A stretch of 64,000 nt of DNA from Myxococcales bacterium (GTDB lineage Bacteria > Myxococcota_A > UBA9042): the NCBI GenBank assembly GCA_947491025.1, contig CANLIC010000020.1, positions 1 to 64,000 on the forward strand, in the 5' to 3' direction. Shown here piece after piece: positions 19,214 to 28,924 of this stretch. Numbering within the stretch: the stretch's first letter is position 1; the number at the start of each line of letters is the position of its first letter. The notes beneath the pieces were generated by a model, which saw only the letters and a program-made list of their open reading frames with translations, did no database searches and was not told where the DNA came from. The translations under genes were made by a program, and so were the position numbers.

Positions 19214-21202
19214 ATGAAGCGCAGATGCGGGTCACTTGCCGCGCCGCAGATCCCTAGCGGTTGCGAGACCCCCGAGAACCATGGCGGAACCACCACCGGG
19301 CGCCGGGCCGCACCAGGCTCGCAGCGGGCACCACGACCCAACCAGCCGGGCAACGCCGCGGTGGCCGTCGCGCTGGCGTCGCTGCTGGTAATGGCCGGGA
19401 CCCTGTGGCCGGCTCTGGCACAGGCCAAGGCCCCGGCGGGCGGCGCTACCGGGCTGCCAGCGATCCTGGACAGCCGGGCCCTGCTGCCGGGCATGAAGGG
19501 CCACGGCCTGACGGTCGTGCGCGGCCAGAAGATCGAGCGCTTCGACATCGAGGTCATCGGCGTCCTGCACAACAAGCTGCCGGACCAGGACATGATCCTG
19601 ATTCGTTGCGCCGGCTTGGGCCTCGAGCACTCGGGCGTGGTCGCCGGCATGAGCGGCAGCCCCGTCTACGTCCACGACAAGGAGCGCGGCGATCTCCTCA
19701 TCGGCGCCGTCGCCTACGCCTTCCCCTTCAACAAGGATCCCGTGGCCGGCGTGACGCCGATCGCCGACATGCTGCCCGAGCTCGACCGGCCGCTGCGACC
19801 TGTGCCGGAGAACCAGCGCATCTTGCCGGCGCCCGGACGCGGCGCGTTCCGCGCTGACGACAAGGCCGCGATCGCCGGACCGATCCCCGTCGCCGGCGTC
19901 GACAGCGCCGGGTTGCGCCCCTTGGCCATGCCGATCTCGGTGGCGGGCTTCGACAAAAAGGTGCTCGACCTCTTCGCCCCAGACCTCCAGGGCCTCGGCC
20001 TCGGCCCGGTCGACAACGCCGGCGGCGGCGGAGCGATCGACGCGGCGTCGGAGCCCTTCGCGCCCGGCTCGGCGATCTCGCTGGTGTTGGCCCGCGGCGA
20101 CGTCTCGATGGCCGGCGTCGGCACGGTCACCTACGTCCGCGGCGACCGCTTCATCGCCTTTGGCCACCCGTTCCAAGGGGTGGGCCAGGTCCACCTGCCC
20201 GTCGGCAACGCCCACGTCATGTGGATCCTCGCCAGCCAGCTCAACTCCTTCAAGATGGCCGTGCCAACCGCGCCCATCGGCGTCCTCGACATCGATCGCC
20301 AGCCTGCGGTCGCGGGGCGCATCGGGCCGCAGGCGACCTGGGTCCCGATCACGGTTGAGGTGCGGGGCGCGGGCTTTGGCGCCGACGGAAAGCGCGACGA
20401 CCGCCACCCGCTCAACCACAAGATCTGGAAGGTAGAGTCGATCGACCAGCCGCGCTTCTTGCCGATGATCGCCGCCATGGTGGTCTCCAACATCTTCGCG
20501 GTATCGCAGCCGACTGCGGACGCCGCCAGCGTCGGCATGAAGATGGTGCTTGAGCTTGAAGGCCGAGCTCCCATCATCATCGAGGACCGCTTCGTCAGCC
20601 TCGAGGGCACCGCGCAGGTCGGCGAGGTCCGCGCCCTGACCATGGGTCTACTCAAGGCTGTGACATGGAACGGCTTTGAGCGCTTGCGGCCCAAAGCGCT
20701 GCGGATCGAGCTCGACGTCCGCGAGTCGCGCGACATCGCGTTTCTTGAGTGGGCACGCCTGCCTTCGACGACGCTGGTCGCTGGCCAGCGCGCGACGCTG
20801 AAAGTCGGTCTCATGCGGCCCAACGTCGGTCCCGAAGTAATCGACGTGCCGCTGCCGGCGCTGCCGCGCGATCTCGAGGGCGAGCGGGTCGAGGTCTGGG
20901 TCGGCCCCGCCGCCGACAAGCCCGAAGAGCGGCCAGAGCCGGCCAACATCGACGACATCTTGGCCTCGGTGCGCGCCTACCAACCGCACAACCGATTGGC
21001 CGTCGTGCTGACGGTGCCCGGTCGCAGCTTGTCACTGCGCGGCCAGCGGCTGACCGACTTGCCGATGGGCACCATGGCCATGCTCGATGGCCATAGCCGC
21101 CGACTCTCGAAAGAGGCGCAGACCATTCGCACGACCGTCGACCTGCCCTGGACCATCAACGGCCAAGGGACGATCTCATTTCAGGTTCGCGCCGCCCACT
21201 AA
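19214..21202 (+). CDS. Exported SpoIVB-type (S55) peptidase-domain protein
   Basis: A 662-residue protein. After a Pro/Arg-rich leader of about 48 residues there is a hydrophobic signal segment (about 49-71, ending ALAQAKA). The catalytic-type motif GMSGSPVYV (145-153), followed by GAVAYAFPF, is the hallmark of the SpoIVB S55 serine peptidase family; the conserved GHGLTVV and GHPFQGVG segments also fit. In Bacillus this family cleaves SpoIVFA, but here there is no sporulation context and no visible PDZ partner. A C-terminal about 300 residues are beta-rich and unassigned. GAGG lies 7 bases before ATG 19214. The next gene starts 51 bp downstream on the same strand, suggesting an operon. Confidence 0.75.
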   Translation: MKRRCGSLAAPQIPSGCETPENHGGTTTGRRAAPGSQRAPRPNQPGNAAVAVALASLLVMAGTLWPALAQAKAPAGGATGLPAILDSRALLPGMKGHGLTVVRGQKIERFDIEVIGVLHNKLPDQDMILIRCAGLGLEHSGVVAGMSGSPVYVHDKERGDLLIGAVAYAFPFNKDPVAGVTPIADMLPELDRPLRPVPENQRILPAPGRGAFRADDKAAIAGPIPVAGVDSAGLRPLAMPISVAGFDKKVLDLFAPDLQGLGLGPVDNAGGGGAIDAASEPFAPGSAISLVLARGDVSMAGVGTVTYVRGDRFIAFGHPFQGVGQVHLPVGNAHVMWILASQLNSFKMAVPTAPIGVLDIDRQPAVAGRIGPQATWVPITVEVRGAGFGADGKRDDRHPLNHKIWKVESIDQPRFLPMIAAMVVSNIFAVSQPTADAASVGMKMVLELEGRAPIIIEDRFVSLEGTAQVGEVRALTMGLLKAVTWNGFERLRPKALRIELDVRESRDIAFLEWARLPSTTLVAGQRATLKVGLMRPNVGPEVIDVPLPALPRDLEGERVEVWVGPAADKPEERPEPANIDDILASVRAYQPHNRLAVVLTVPGRSLSLRGQRLTDLPMGTMAMLDGHSRRLSKEAQTIRTTVDLPWTINGQGTISFQVRAAH

Positions 21203-21253
21203 AGGGCCCACCCCGATACCCCTGGCGCTTGTGCGCCACCTGGAGCCCCCCGC

Positions 21254-23278
21254 ATGGCCACCCGAATGCCCGCGCAGGCACGCCTTTTCATGACGACCCT
21301 GGCCTTGTCGGCGCTCGTCGCCCCAGCCGCCCTTGCCACGCAACCCGCGTCCTGGTCGTTTGTCGACGGCAAGGACTTCGAAAAGGGCGACCTCGACGGG
21401 CTCACCGCCCATCCGACCGAGGGGCTCGCGACCGCCCCTGGCCTGCAGCGCTTGGCGGTCGAGGCGGAGCTGATCCACTGCTGGGTGCGCGACGGCGGCA
21501 AGCTGTGGCTCGGCACCGGCCTTGAGGCCAAGCTGTTCGTGGTGGACGCCGGCAAGGTCAAGGAATTCGCCAAGCTTCCCGGCGCCGTGGTCGGCGCGCT
21601 GGCTCCGGACGGCAAGGGCGGCGTCTACGCCAGCGTCCTCGGCAGCGAGCAGCTGCTGCGGGTCGACAGCGCCGGCAAGGTCGAGACAGTGGTCGCCCTT
21701 CCCGAGGTCAAGCACATCTGGGCGCTGCTGCCACGCGGCAACACCCTGCTGGCAGCGACGGGCCCGGGCGGCAAGGTCTTTCAGGTCGACCCCTCCGCCA
21801 AGTCCGCGAAGCTCTTTGCCAACACCGACACCGAGCACGCGCTGACCCTGCTGGCCGACGGCAACTCGGTTCTGGTGGGTACCGCCGGCTCGCCGATGGT
21901 GCTGCGGCTCGACAGCGCGGGAAAGGCGACAGCGATCGCGTCCTTCCCTGGTGCCGAGGTGCGCAGCTTGGCCCGTCATGGCGACAGGATCTACGCCGCC
22001 GTCAATGGCAGCGCCGAGGTTGCCAAGCTGGCGACCCTCAAGCCGACGCCCAACCGACCGGGCAGCGAGGGCGGCGAAGAGGGCGGCAAGGCGAGCAAGA
22101 AGGGCGGTGGCGGTGGCGGTGGCGGTGGCGGTGCCGAGGGCGGGGCGGGCGCGATCTGGGCGCGCCACGACGACGGCCAGCTCTATCAGGTCTTCGGTGC
22201 GCCGGCCGGCGTCATCGGCCAAATCGCGGTCTTCGACGCGGGCGCTGGACCGCAGATCGCGGTCGGTGGCGGCCGCAAAGGGCGGGTCTCGCTCGGCGAC
22301 GGCCGCGGCTCCGTGGAGACGCTTTTCGACCTCGACGAGGGCGCTGTTCTGGGCATCGAGGCCGGACCCAAGGGCATCACCACCCTGCTGACCGGCAAGT
22401 CGGCCGCGGTCTACACGGTGAGTGGCGCGGCCAGCCGAAGCGCGTTCACCTCAGAGGTCTTGGCGGAGAGCGGCGTAGCGCGCTGGGGTCGCGTCGAGGC
22501 CACCGGCAGCGGCAACCTGACCATCGAGTCGCGCTCAGGCTACTCCAACCCCGTCAACGACACCTGGAGCCCGTGGCAGCCGCTCGCCGGTGAGCGCGTC
22601 CAGAGCCCGCCTGCGACGATGCTACAGGTGCGCGTCACCCTGAGCGGCCCCGGCGCCCGCCTGCGCGAGCTCCGCGTCCACCGCCGCTTGCTCAACCGGG
22701 CGCCCGTCCTCGAGAAGGTCGAGGTCAAGCCCGCAGAGGACGCCAAGGGCAGCCTCCGAGCCACCTGGGCTGCGCGCGACCCGGACGGCGACAAGCTCGC
22801 CTACGTCGCCACCTACCGAAAGCGTGGCAGCAGCCAATGGCTGATGCTGCACGATCGCACGATCGACAAGAACCAATTGACCTTGAGCCCGAACGACATG
22901 CCCGACGGCTGGTACGAGCTGCAGGTCGAGGTGTCCGACAGCCCGCAAAACGCGCGGAGCGAGGCCCGCGGCACTTCGCTGATCTCGGGGCCATTCTTGG
23001 TCGATCAAGGCCGGCCCGATGTGGTCGCCGCGCTTGAGGGCACCCGCCTCTCCGGCATCGCCACCGACGCCACCTCTGCCATCGTCAAAGTCGAAGTCAG
23101 CTTTGACGGCGAGCCGGCCCAGCTCTGCGCCGCCGGCGACGGCATCTTCGACGGCATGCGCGAGGCCTTCGAGATCGCGCTTCCGCCGGGCCTCAAGCCG
23201 GGCCGGCACACGGCGCTGGTGATGGCCACCGACGCCGCTGGCGTCATCGGCGTCGTCAGCGTCGCCTTCAGCAACTAG
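21254..23278 (+). CDS. Secreted beta-propeller-like protein with C-terminal Ig-like part
   Basis: A 674-residue exported protein with a signal peptide (about 1-28, ending ALATQ). Residues about 60-395 contain blade-like repeats (for example GKLWLGTGLEAKLFVVDAG, GGVYASVLGSEQLLRVDSAG and GNTLLAATGPGGKVFQVDP), which suggest a six- to seven-bladed propeller. An odd run of ten glycines (about 285-294) interrupts it and is encoded by an exact GGCGGT microsatellite. The remainder (about 430-674) resembles fibronectin/Ig-like beta-sandwich modules (DPDGDKLAYVATYRKRG). GGAG is 8 bases upstream of ATG. It sits 51 bp after the S55 gene and may be its partner or substrate. Confidence 0.7.
   Translation: MATRMPAQARLFMTTLALSALVAPAALATQPASWSFVDGKDFEKGDLDGLTAHPTEGLATAPGLQRLAVEAELIHCWVRDGGKLWLGTGLEAKLFVVDAGKVKEFAKLPGAVVGALAPDGKGGVYASVLGSEQLLRVDSAGKVETVVALPEVKHIWALLPRGNTLLAATGPGGKVFQVDPSAKSAKLFANTDTEHALTLLADGNSVLVGTAGSPMVLRLDSAGKATAIASFPGAEVRSLARHGDRIYAAVNGSAEVAKLATLKPTPNRPGSEGGEEGGKASKKGGGGGGGGGGAEGGAGAIWARHDDGQLYQVFGAPAGVIGQIAVFDAGAGPQIAVGGGRKGRVSLGDGRGSVETLFDLDEGAVLGIEAGPKGITTLLTGKSAAVYTVSGAASRSAFTSEVLAESGVARWGRVEATGSGNLTIESRSGYSNPVNDTWSPWQPLAGERVQSPPATMLQVRVTLSGPGARLRELRVHRRLLNRAPVLEKVEVKPAEDAKGSLRATWAARDPDGDKLAYVATYRKRGSSQWLMLHDRTIDKNQLTLSPNDMPDGWYELQVEVSDSPQNARSEARGTSLISGPFLVDQGRPDVVAALEGTRLSGIATDATSAIVKVEVSFDGEPAQLCAAGDGIFDGMREAFEIALPPGLKPGRHTALVMATDAAGVIGVVSVAFSN
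22103..22132 (+). repeat. GGCGGT microsatellite inside the propeller gene
   Basis: Five exact copies of GGCGGT encode a run of ten glycines. Copy changes would stay in frame and alter only linker length. Confidence 0.95.
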
Positions 23279-23482
23279 CGACGCACATCGACCACGCGGT
23301 CTTGGGACGGCGCCAGTCGCTTCAAACCCGGACGCACAGGCCCGTCGCAGCCACCTCGGCGTGGCTACGCCGCCGCCGGGCAGCAACGGCGCACGCGGCC
23401 CTCGGCTTGCCACCCGCAACCCCCCGGTGCACCCTGCCCGGCCGTGGGCGCGGGCCATGCGCAACCACCGATGGAGGCCGAG

Positions 23483-25171
<1,689 letters not shown>

Positions 25172-25207
25172 CGGGGAACTGCCTGGGCGATTCGCGCTGA
25201 CTCAGCC

Positions 25208-25228
25208 GACGCCGCCGGCTCCGGCGTC
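25208..25228. terminator. Candidate bidirectional terminator between ettA and the PHP gene
   Basis: GACGCCG (25208-25214) and CGGCGTC (25222-25228) form a 7-bp stem with a 7-base loop between two convergent genes. No U-tract is seen on either side. Confidence 0.4.
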
Positions 25229-25245
25229 TGCTTGGCCGAGGCGCG

Positions 25246-26784
25246 TCAGGGTACGACGTAGAAGGCGTTGGCCAGCACCCAGGGAAATTCCTGGTCGGCG
25301 AGGGCGACCTTGCTGCCGAGCAGCTTCCGCAGGTGCCGCGGCACGATGCGCACCTCGACGCGGTAGGCGCCTGGCTCCTTGAGCGGCAGGCTGATCCGAC
25401 CGTCGCCCGATGCCACCTCGGTCCAGCCCTCGGGGTCTGCGCGCAGCACGACGCTGCGGACGAGCGGGGCCTCGGCACCGGGCGGCAGCATCGCCACGTG
25501 CGGCGTGTCCGCAAGGAGCGTCGGTTGGCTCGCAGCGCTGACCTCGCCACCGATCTCGACGACGGCCGCGTTGGCGCCTTTGCCGGACTCGACACGCGCG
25601 TCAAAGCCCTCGGCGTGGCCGAAGACCTCAAAGACGCCGAAGAGCCGGCGGGCGTCGAGGGCGACCTCCAGGTGGCGGTCGTCGTAGCTGCCGTCGGGCT
25701 CAGGCCCGATGAGCAGGTGATTGCTGAACCAGATCATCATCCGGCGGTACGAATCGACGCGCTCCTTGTCGCTCAGCAGCAGCGTGAAGGTGTTGCGGTG
25801 GCAGTCGGTTCCCATCGTCGTCACGCGCCGCACGCCGGAGCGCGCCACCTGGGCCCAGGTCTTGTCGTAGCGGGGATCGAGGGTCAGCAGGGCGAGCAGG
25901 ATGAGGTCCGGCTCCAGCGTCTCGCTGGGCTCGATGAGCACGGGAATGAGCAGCGCCGCTTCCTTCATCTTGGCCATCATGTTGGCGTGCAGGTTGTACA
26001 TCTCAAAGCCAGACCAGCCGGGTTCGGTCAGCTGCACCGCCGTCCAGTCCTCGGTGTGCTGGGCCAAGATGCGGGCGCCTTGGGCCACCAGGAGGTCGCG
26101 GGCGGCCTGGTCGTCGCCGCCATAGGCCTTCTTGCGAAGCTCAGGGTCTTGGATGTGACCGTCGAGGCCGACCGGCATCATGCCGCCCTCGGTGCCGGGC
26201 AGCAGCAGCACGCTGCGGCCATCTCCGCAGGCCATGCGGTTGCCGAACGTCACGCTGCCGCGCTGGAGCAGGGTGTCGCCACGGCTCTTGTCGTAGAGCA
26301 GCACGTCGGGAAAGGGGTGGTCGCGGAAGTGCGTCGGGTGATCGGTCAGAAACACGTAGTCATGGCCGACCGCGCAGAGGTCGCGGCGAAAGTCCTCGAC
26401 GCACGGCGAGTTGATGACGCCCTTCTCGTCGAACGGCTTGTCGTCGCAGGCATCATGCGAGTAGGCCGTATGGGCGTGGACGAGGCCACGCACCTCGCGC
26501 AGCCCACGTCGCCGCACCGCCGAATCGAGGAGCGGCACGCGCTTGGGCCGCCAGCCCTCTGCCGCCCACGCTGGCTGGACGTAAGGCGAGGGCAGCGCGC
26601 TGGTGTAGCCGGGTAGCGGCGCGCCGGCGCCAGCATCGGCATCCGGGTCGGCCTTTCCGGCATCGCCAGCCTTGTCCGCAGGCTCCGGGCCGCCACAGCC
26701 GGCGAAGGCGAGCGCCGCCAGCAGGCCGATCGCCAGCGCTTGGAGCGCAGGAGGCCGGGGCGCAGTGTTTCGTCGCTCGATCAT
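25246..26784 (-). CDS. Exported PHP-domain phosphoesterase-like protein (putative lipoprotein)
   Basis: A 512-residue protein with a signal peptide ending AFAGC (Cys about 29), probably lipid-anchored, then an Asp/Ala/Gly-rich stalk. The PHP metal-binding pattern is visible: HAHTAYSHD, then DYVFLTDHPTHF, a Glu in GTEGG, His in AQHTEDW, and DCHR near the end of the domain. PHP domains hydrolyse phosphoesters using two or three metals; examples include histidinol phosphatase and polymerase-associated domains. An exported PHP protein of this kind could act on extracellular phosphate esters, but no substrate can be read. The last about 120 residues form a beta-rich accessory domain. GGAGG lies 8 bases before ATG 26784. 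It is divergent from the TPR-like gene. Confidence 0.78.
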   Translation of the reverse strand: MIERRNTAPRPPALQALAIGLLAALAFAGCGGPEPADKAGDAGKADPDADAGAGAPLPGYTSALPSPYVQPAWAAEGWRPKRVPLLDSAVRRRGLREVRGLVHAHTAYSHDACDDKPFDEKGVINSPCVEDFRRDLCAVGHDYVFLTDHPTHFRDHPFPDVLLYDKSRGDTLLQRGSVTFGNRMACGDGRSVLLLPGTEGGMMPVGLDGHIQDPELRKKAYGGDDQAARDLLVAQGARILAQHTEDWTAVQLTEPGWSGFEMYNLHANMMAKMKEAALLIPVLIEPSETLEPDLILLALLTLDPRYDKTWAQVARSGVRRVTTMGTDCHRNTFTLLLSDKERVDSYRRMMIWFSNHLLIGPEPDGSYDDRHLEVALDARRLFGVFEVFGHAEGFDARVESGKGANAAVVEIGGEVSAASQPTLLADTPHVAMLPPGAEAPLVRSVVLRADPEGWTEVASGDGRISLPLKEPGAYRVEVRIVPRHLRKLLGSKVALADQEFPWVLANAFYVVP

Positions 26785-26860
26785 GGCACAGCCTCCACGG
26801 TGGCGGGCAGCGGGAACGCGGCGGCCTGTGCACGCCTGCGCGACCCGCGGGGCCTCCGGC

Positions 26861-26887
26861 GCTTGCAAGGCTAGCACGGCCTTGCAG
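26861..26887. promoter_or_regulatory. Near-perfect inverted repeat in a divergent promoter region
   Basis: CTTGCAAGGC (26861-26870) and GCCTTGCAGG (26878-26887) are inverted with one mismatch around TAGCACG. The left arm overlaps the candidate -10 hexamer of the PHP gene, so this is a good operator candidate for a dimeric regulator. Confidence 0.45.
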
Positions 26888-26895
26888 GCGGTGCA
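26867..26895 (-). promoter_or_regulatory. Candidate promoter of the PHP-domain gene
   Basis: On the minus strand CTGCAC (26895-26890) is followed after 17 bases by TAGCCT (26872-26867), with TGC just before the -10. The start codon is 83 bases downstream of the -10. Confidence 0.35.
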
Positions 26896-26958
26896 GCGCC
26901 GATGCAGTCTGCGCGGCCGCGTGGCCGCCAAGTCCCGCGCGCAACGCCGAGGCCGAAA

Positions 26959-27849
26959 ATGACCCCCGACAAGCCCGAATTGCCCGACCTCGACGCCGCG
27001 CTGCCGCCGCTGCTGCGCAAGAAGTCGCTGCCGATGCTGCTCGGCGTCCTGGCGCTGATCTGGGTCTCGGCAGCGATGATCGGGCACTGGTCGGCCCTGG
27101 TGCTCGCCGGCCTGCTCACCGTCGGCGGCGCGTTCGGGCTCTGGTGGCTCTGGCGCAAGCTCGACAGCCAGCGCGAGCTGATGGCGCTGCTGCAGCAGGC
27201 GCAGGGCTCGCCGGACCAGCGGCAGGCCGTGCTCGAGCAGCTGGCGCTTCGTAGCGGCAAGGGTGACGACGCCGTCCTCGGCCAGCTCGCACGGGCCCAG
27301 ATTTTGGCGCAGAGCGATCCCGACGCCGCCATCGAGGCGCTCTCCTCGGTCGATGTCAGCAAGATCCCTGGTGAAGCGGCAGATCAGGTGCGGATGCTGC
27401 ACTGCCAGCTCTTGCTCTTTCGCAACCGGACCAAGGAGGCGCGGGTCCTGGCCGACGTCATCGCCATCCCGGTGACCGCCGAGCCGGCGCAGCGGACCAT
27501 GGCAGCGGCGGTCATCGCCGAGGCTTGGGCGCGCACGGGCAAAGCCAAAGAGGCCGATGAGCTCCTGGCCACCTACTCCGTCGATGAGCCGACGCTCGGC
27601 GACGCCCGCACCTTGTTGCGCTTTGCCCGCATCTTCGCGTTCTTCGGCGCCGGCAAGCCCGACCGCGCGCGCAAGGACATGAAGGCGCTCTTCGAGGTCG
27701 ATCCGCAGCTGCTGGCGCGCTTTCTTCAGCCCGGTCCGGGCATCCACCTCGACCTGCGCAAGCTGGCCGGTGAGGTGATGCGCGCGCACCCGACGATGCG
27801 CGGCGTCGGCCAACCCGTGCAACGGTTCTCGCAGAAGCGCATGCGCTAA
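26959..27849 (+). CDS. Membrane-anchored TPR-like protein
   Basis: A 296-residue protein. ATG 26959 is preferred over an in-frame ATG 57 bases upstream because GAGG precedes it and the upstream codons encode Arg/Pro-rich sequence. Two hydrophobic helices (about 25-42 and 48-66) are followed by helical, Ala/Leu-rich sequence in hairpin-like repeats (ALRSGKGDDAVLGQLARAQ, AIEALSSVD, AEAWARTGKAKEADELLA), which suggests TPR or SEL1-like packing on the cytoplasmic side. No specific family is recognised. Such proteins often scaffold complexes. The gene lies divergently from the PHP-domain gene across a region with a conspicuous inverted repeat. Confidence 0.65.
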   Translation: MTPDKPELPDLDAALPPLLRKKSLPMLLGVLALIWVSAAMIGHWSALVLAGLLTVGGAFGLWWLWRKLDSQRELMALLQQAQGSPDQRQAVLEQLALRSGKGDDAVLGQLARAQILAQSDPDAAIEALSSVDVSKIPGEAADQVRMLHCQLLLFRNRTKEARVLADVIAIPVTAEPAQRTMAAAVIAEAWARTGKAKEADELLATYSVDEPTLGDARTLLRFARIFAFFGAGKPDRARKDMKALFEVDPQLLARFLQPGPGIHLDLRKLAGEVMRAHPTMRGVGQPVQRFSQKRMR

Positions 27850-27890
27850 GGGCGAGCGACCCGACCGCGGCCCCGCAGAGCCACGGCGCC

Positions 27891-28724
27891 TCAATCCTCG
27901 ACGCGCACCGAAGCCTCGCCGAGCCCCTCCACCATCACCCGCACATGGCGCACACCGGCGAGCGGTACCGCTGCGACGGGCGCGCCGGCCAGCACGAGGT
28001 CCCCAGCGCGCAGGCGTTGGCCCTCGGCACCGAGGCTGCGCACCAGCGAGACCAGCGCGTGGGCCGGCCCGTCCAAGATGGCGGCGGTCGAGGCGAAGTC
28101 CACCTGTACGCCATCGACCTCGAAGATGACGCCGAGGTTGCCGAGCTCTAGGCCGCGGGCGCGCAGGCCGCTCGGGCTCTCGCCCGGTCCGCCGACGACA
28201 AAACCGGCGGCGGAGGTGTTGTCGGCGATGACGTCGGGGAGCGTGAAGCGGAAGTCGCGGTAGCGCGAGTCGATGATCTCGAGGCCCGGCAGCACCATCC
28301 CGACCGCGGCGAGGATCTCCGCGCCGCCGGCGTTCGGGTCGATGTCGCGCGCCAACAGAAACGCGATCTCGGGCTCGATGCGCGGGTGACAGTAGGCGCT
28401 GCGCTGCACCGTGCCATGATCGTCGACGCGCATGTCCTGGCAGAGCCGGCCGACGATCGGGGCGAAGACGCCGACCTGGGCCATCTTGGCGCGGCTGGTC
28501 AGGCCGAGCTTCCAACCGGCGTGGGTCGCGGCGCCGCCATTGCGCAACGCGATGCCGGCGGCGGCGATGGCTACGGCGTCAGCCACTTGCAGCTCAGGGT
28601 GGTCGGCCGTGAGCTGGCGGATCGGCTGGCGCTGCAGTCGGGCTTGCTCCAGCGCCAACGCGCAATGCGCGTGGACGTCGGCGGCGAGGCTGGATCCGTC
28701 GCGATTTGGCTGGGCGCTGCCCAT
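27891..28724 (-). CDS. 2-keto-4-pentenoate hydratase / 2-oxo-3-hexenedioate decarboxylase family enzyme
   Basis: A 277-residue enzyme of the MhpD/DmpE/DmpH family, which acts in meta-cleavage catabolism of catechols on 2-oxo-enoates. Conserved pieces are the GWKLGLTSRAKM segment near residue 75, the metal-binding HPRIEPEIAFLL stretch, and IIDSRYRDFRFTLPDVIADN, which resembles the decarboxylase branch more than E. coli MhpD. ATG 28724 is chosen because GGAG is 6 bases upstream; the frame is open further upstream. No other aromatic-degradation gene is nearby, so the true substrate is uncertain. Confidence 0.82.
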   Translation of the reverse strand: MGSAQPNRDGSSLAADVHAHCALALEQARLQRQPIRQLTADHPELQVADAVAIAAAGIALRNGGAATHAGWKLGLTSRAKMAQVGVFAPIVGRLCQDMRVDDHGTVQRSAYCHPRIEPEIAFLLARDIDPNAGGAEILAAVGMVLPGLEIIDSRYRDFRFTLPDVIADNTSAAGFVVGGPGESPSGLRARGLELGNLGVIFEVDGVQVDFASTAAILDGPAHALVSLVRSLGAEGQRLRAGDLVLAGAPVAAVPLAGVRHVRVMVEGLGEASVRVED

Positions 28725-28859
28725 GTCGAGCTCCAGAGGCGCCGGCAGTGCGGCGGGGGTGGCGAGGCAGGCGCGGCGGGAAGCGACCCTTTCGGTCTCG
28801 TCAGCCGCAATCCCGACCGGCGGGAGCATGATCACCAATCGCCGAGGCCGCAAGACGGT

Positions 28860-28888
28860 TTGCGCGCCTCTGTGCCGGTTGCTACGAT
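28860..28888 (+). promoter_or_regulatory. Candidate promoter of the P-domain/fibrinogen-like gene
   Basis: TTGCGC (28860-28865) and TACGAT (28883-28888) are separated by 17 bases, with a TGC immediately before the -10 (extended -10). The start codon is at 28925, after AGGAGGG. Confidence 0.5.
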
Positions 28889-28924
28889 TCGGTTCGGGCG
28901 GCCTCGCCGCGGCAGGAGGGATGC

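Noticed and set aside
26785..28515. Upstream extension of the PHP-domain gene on the minus strand
   Set aside because: The extension crosses the TPR-like gene in antisense and lacks domains. The ATG at 26784 has GGAGG at 8 bases and leads straight into a signal peptide.
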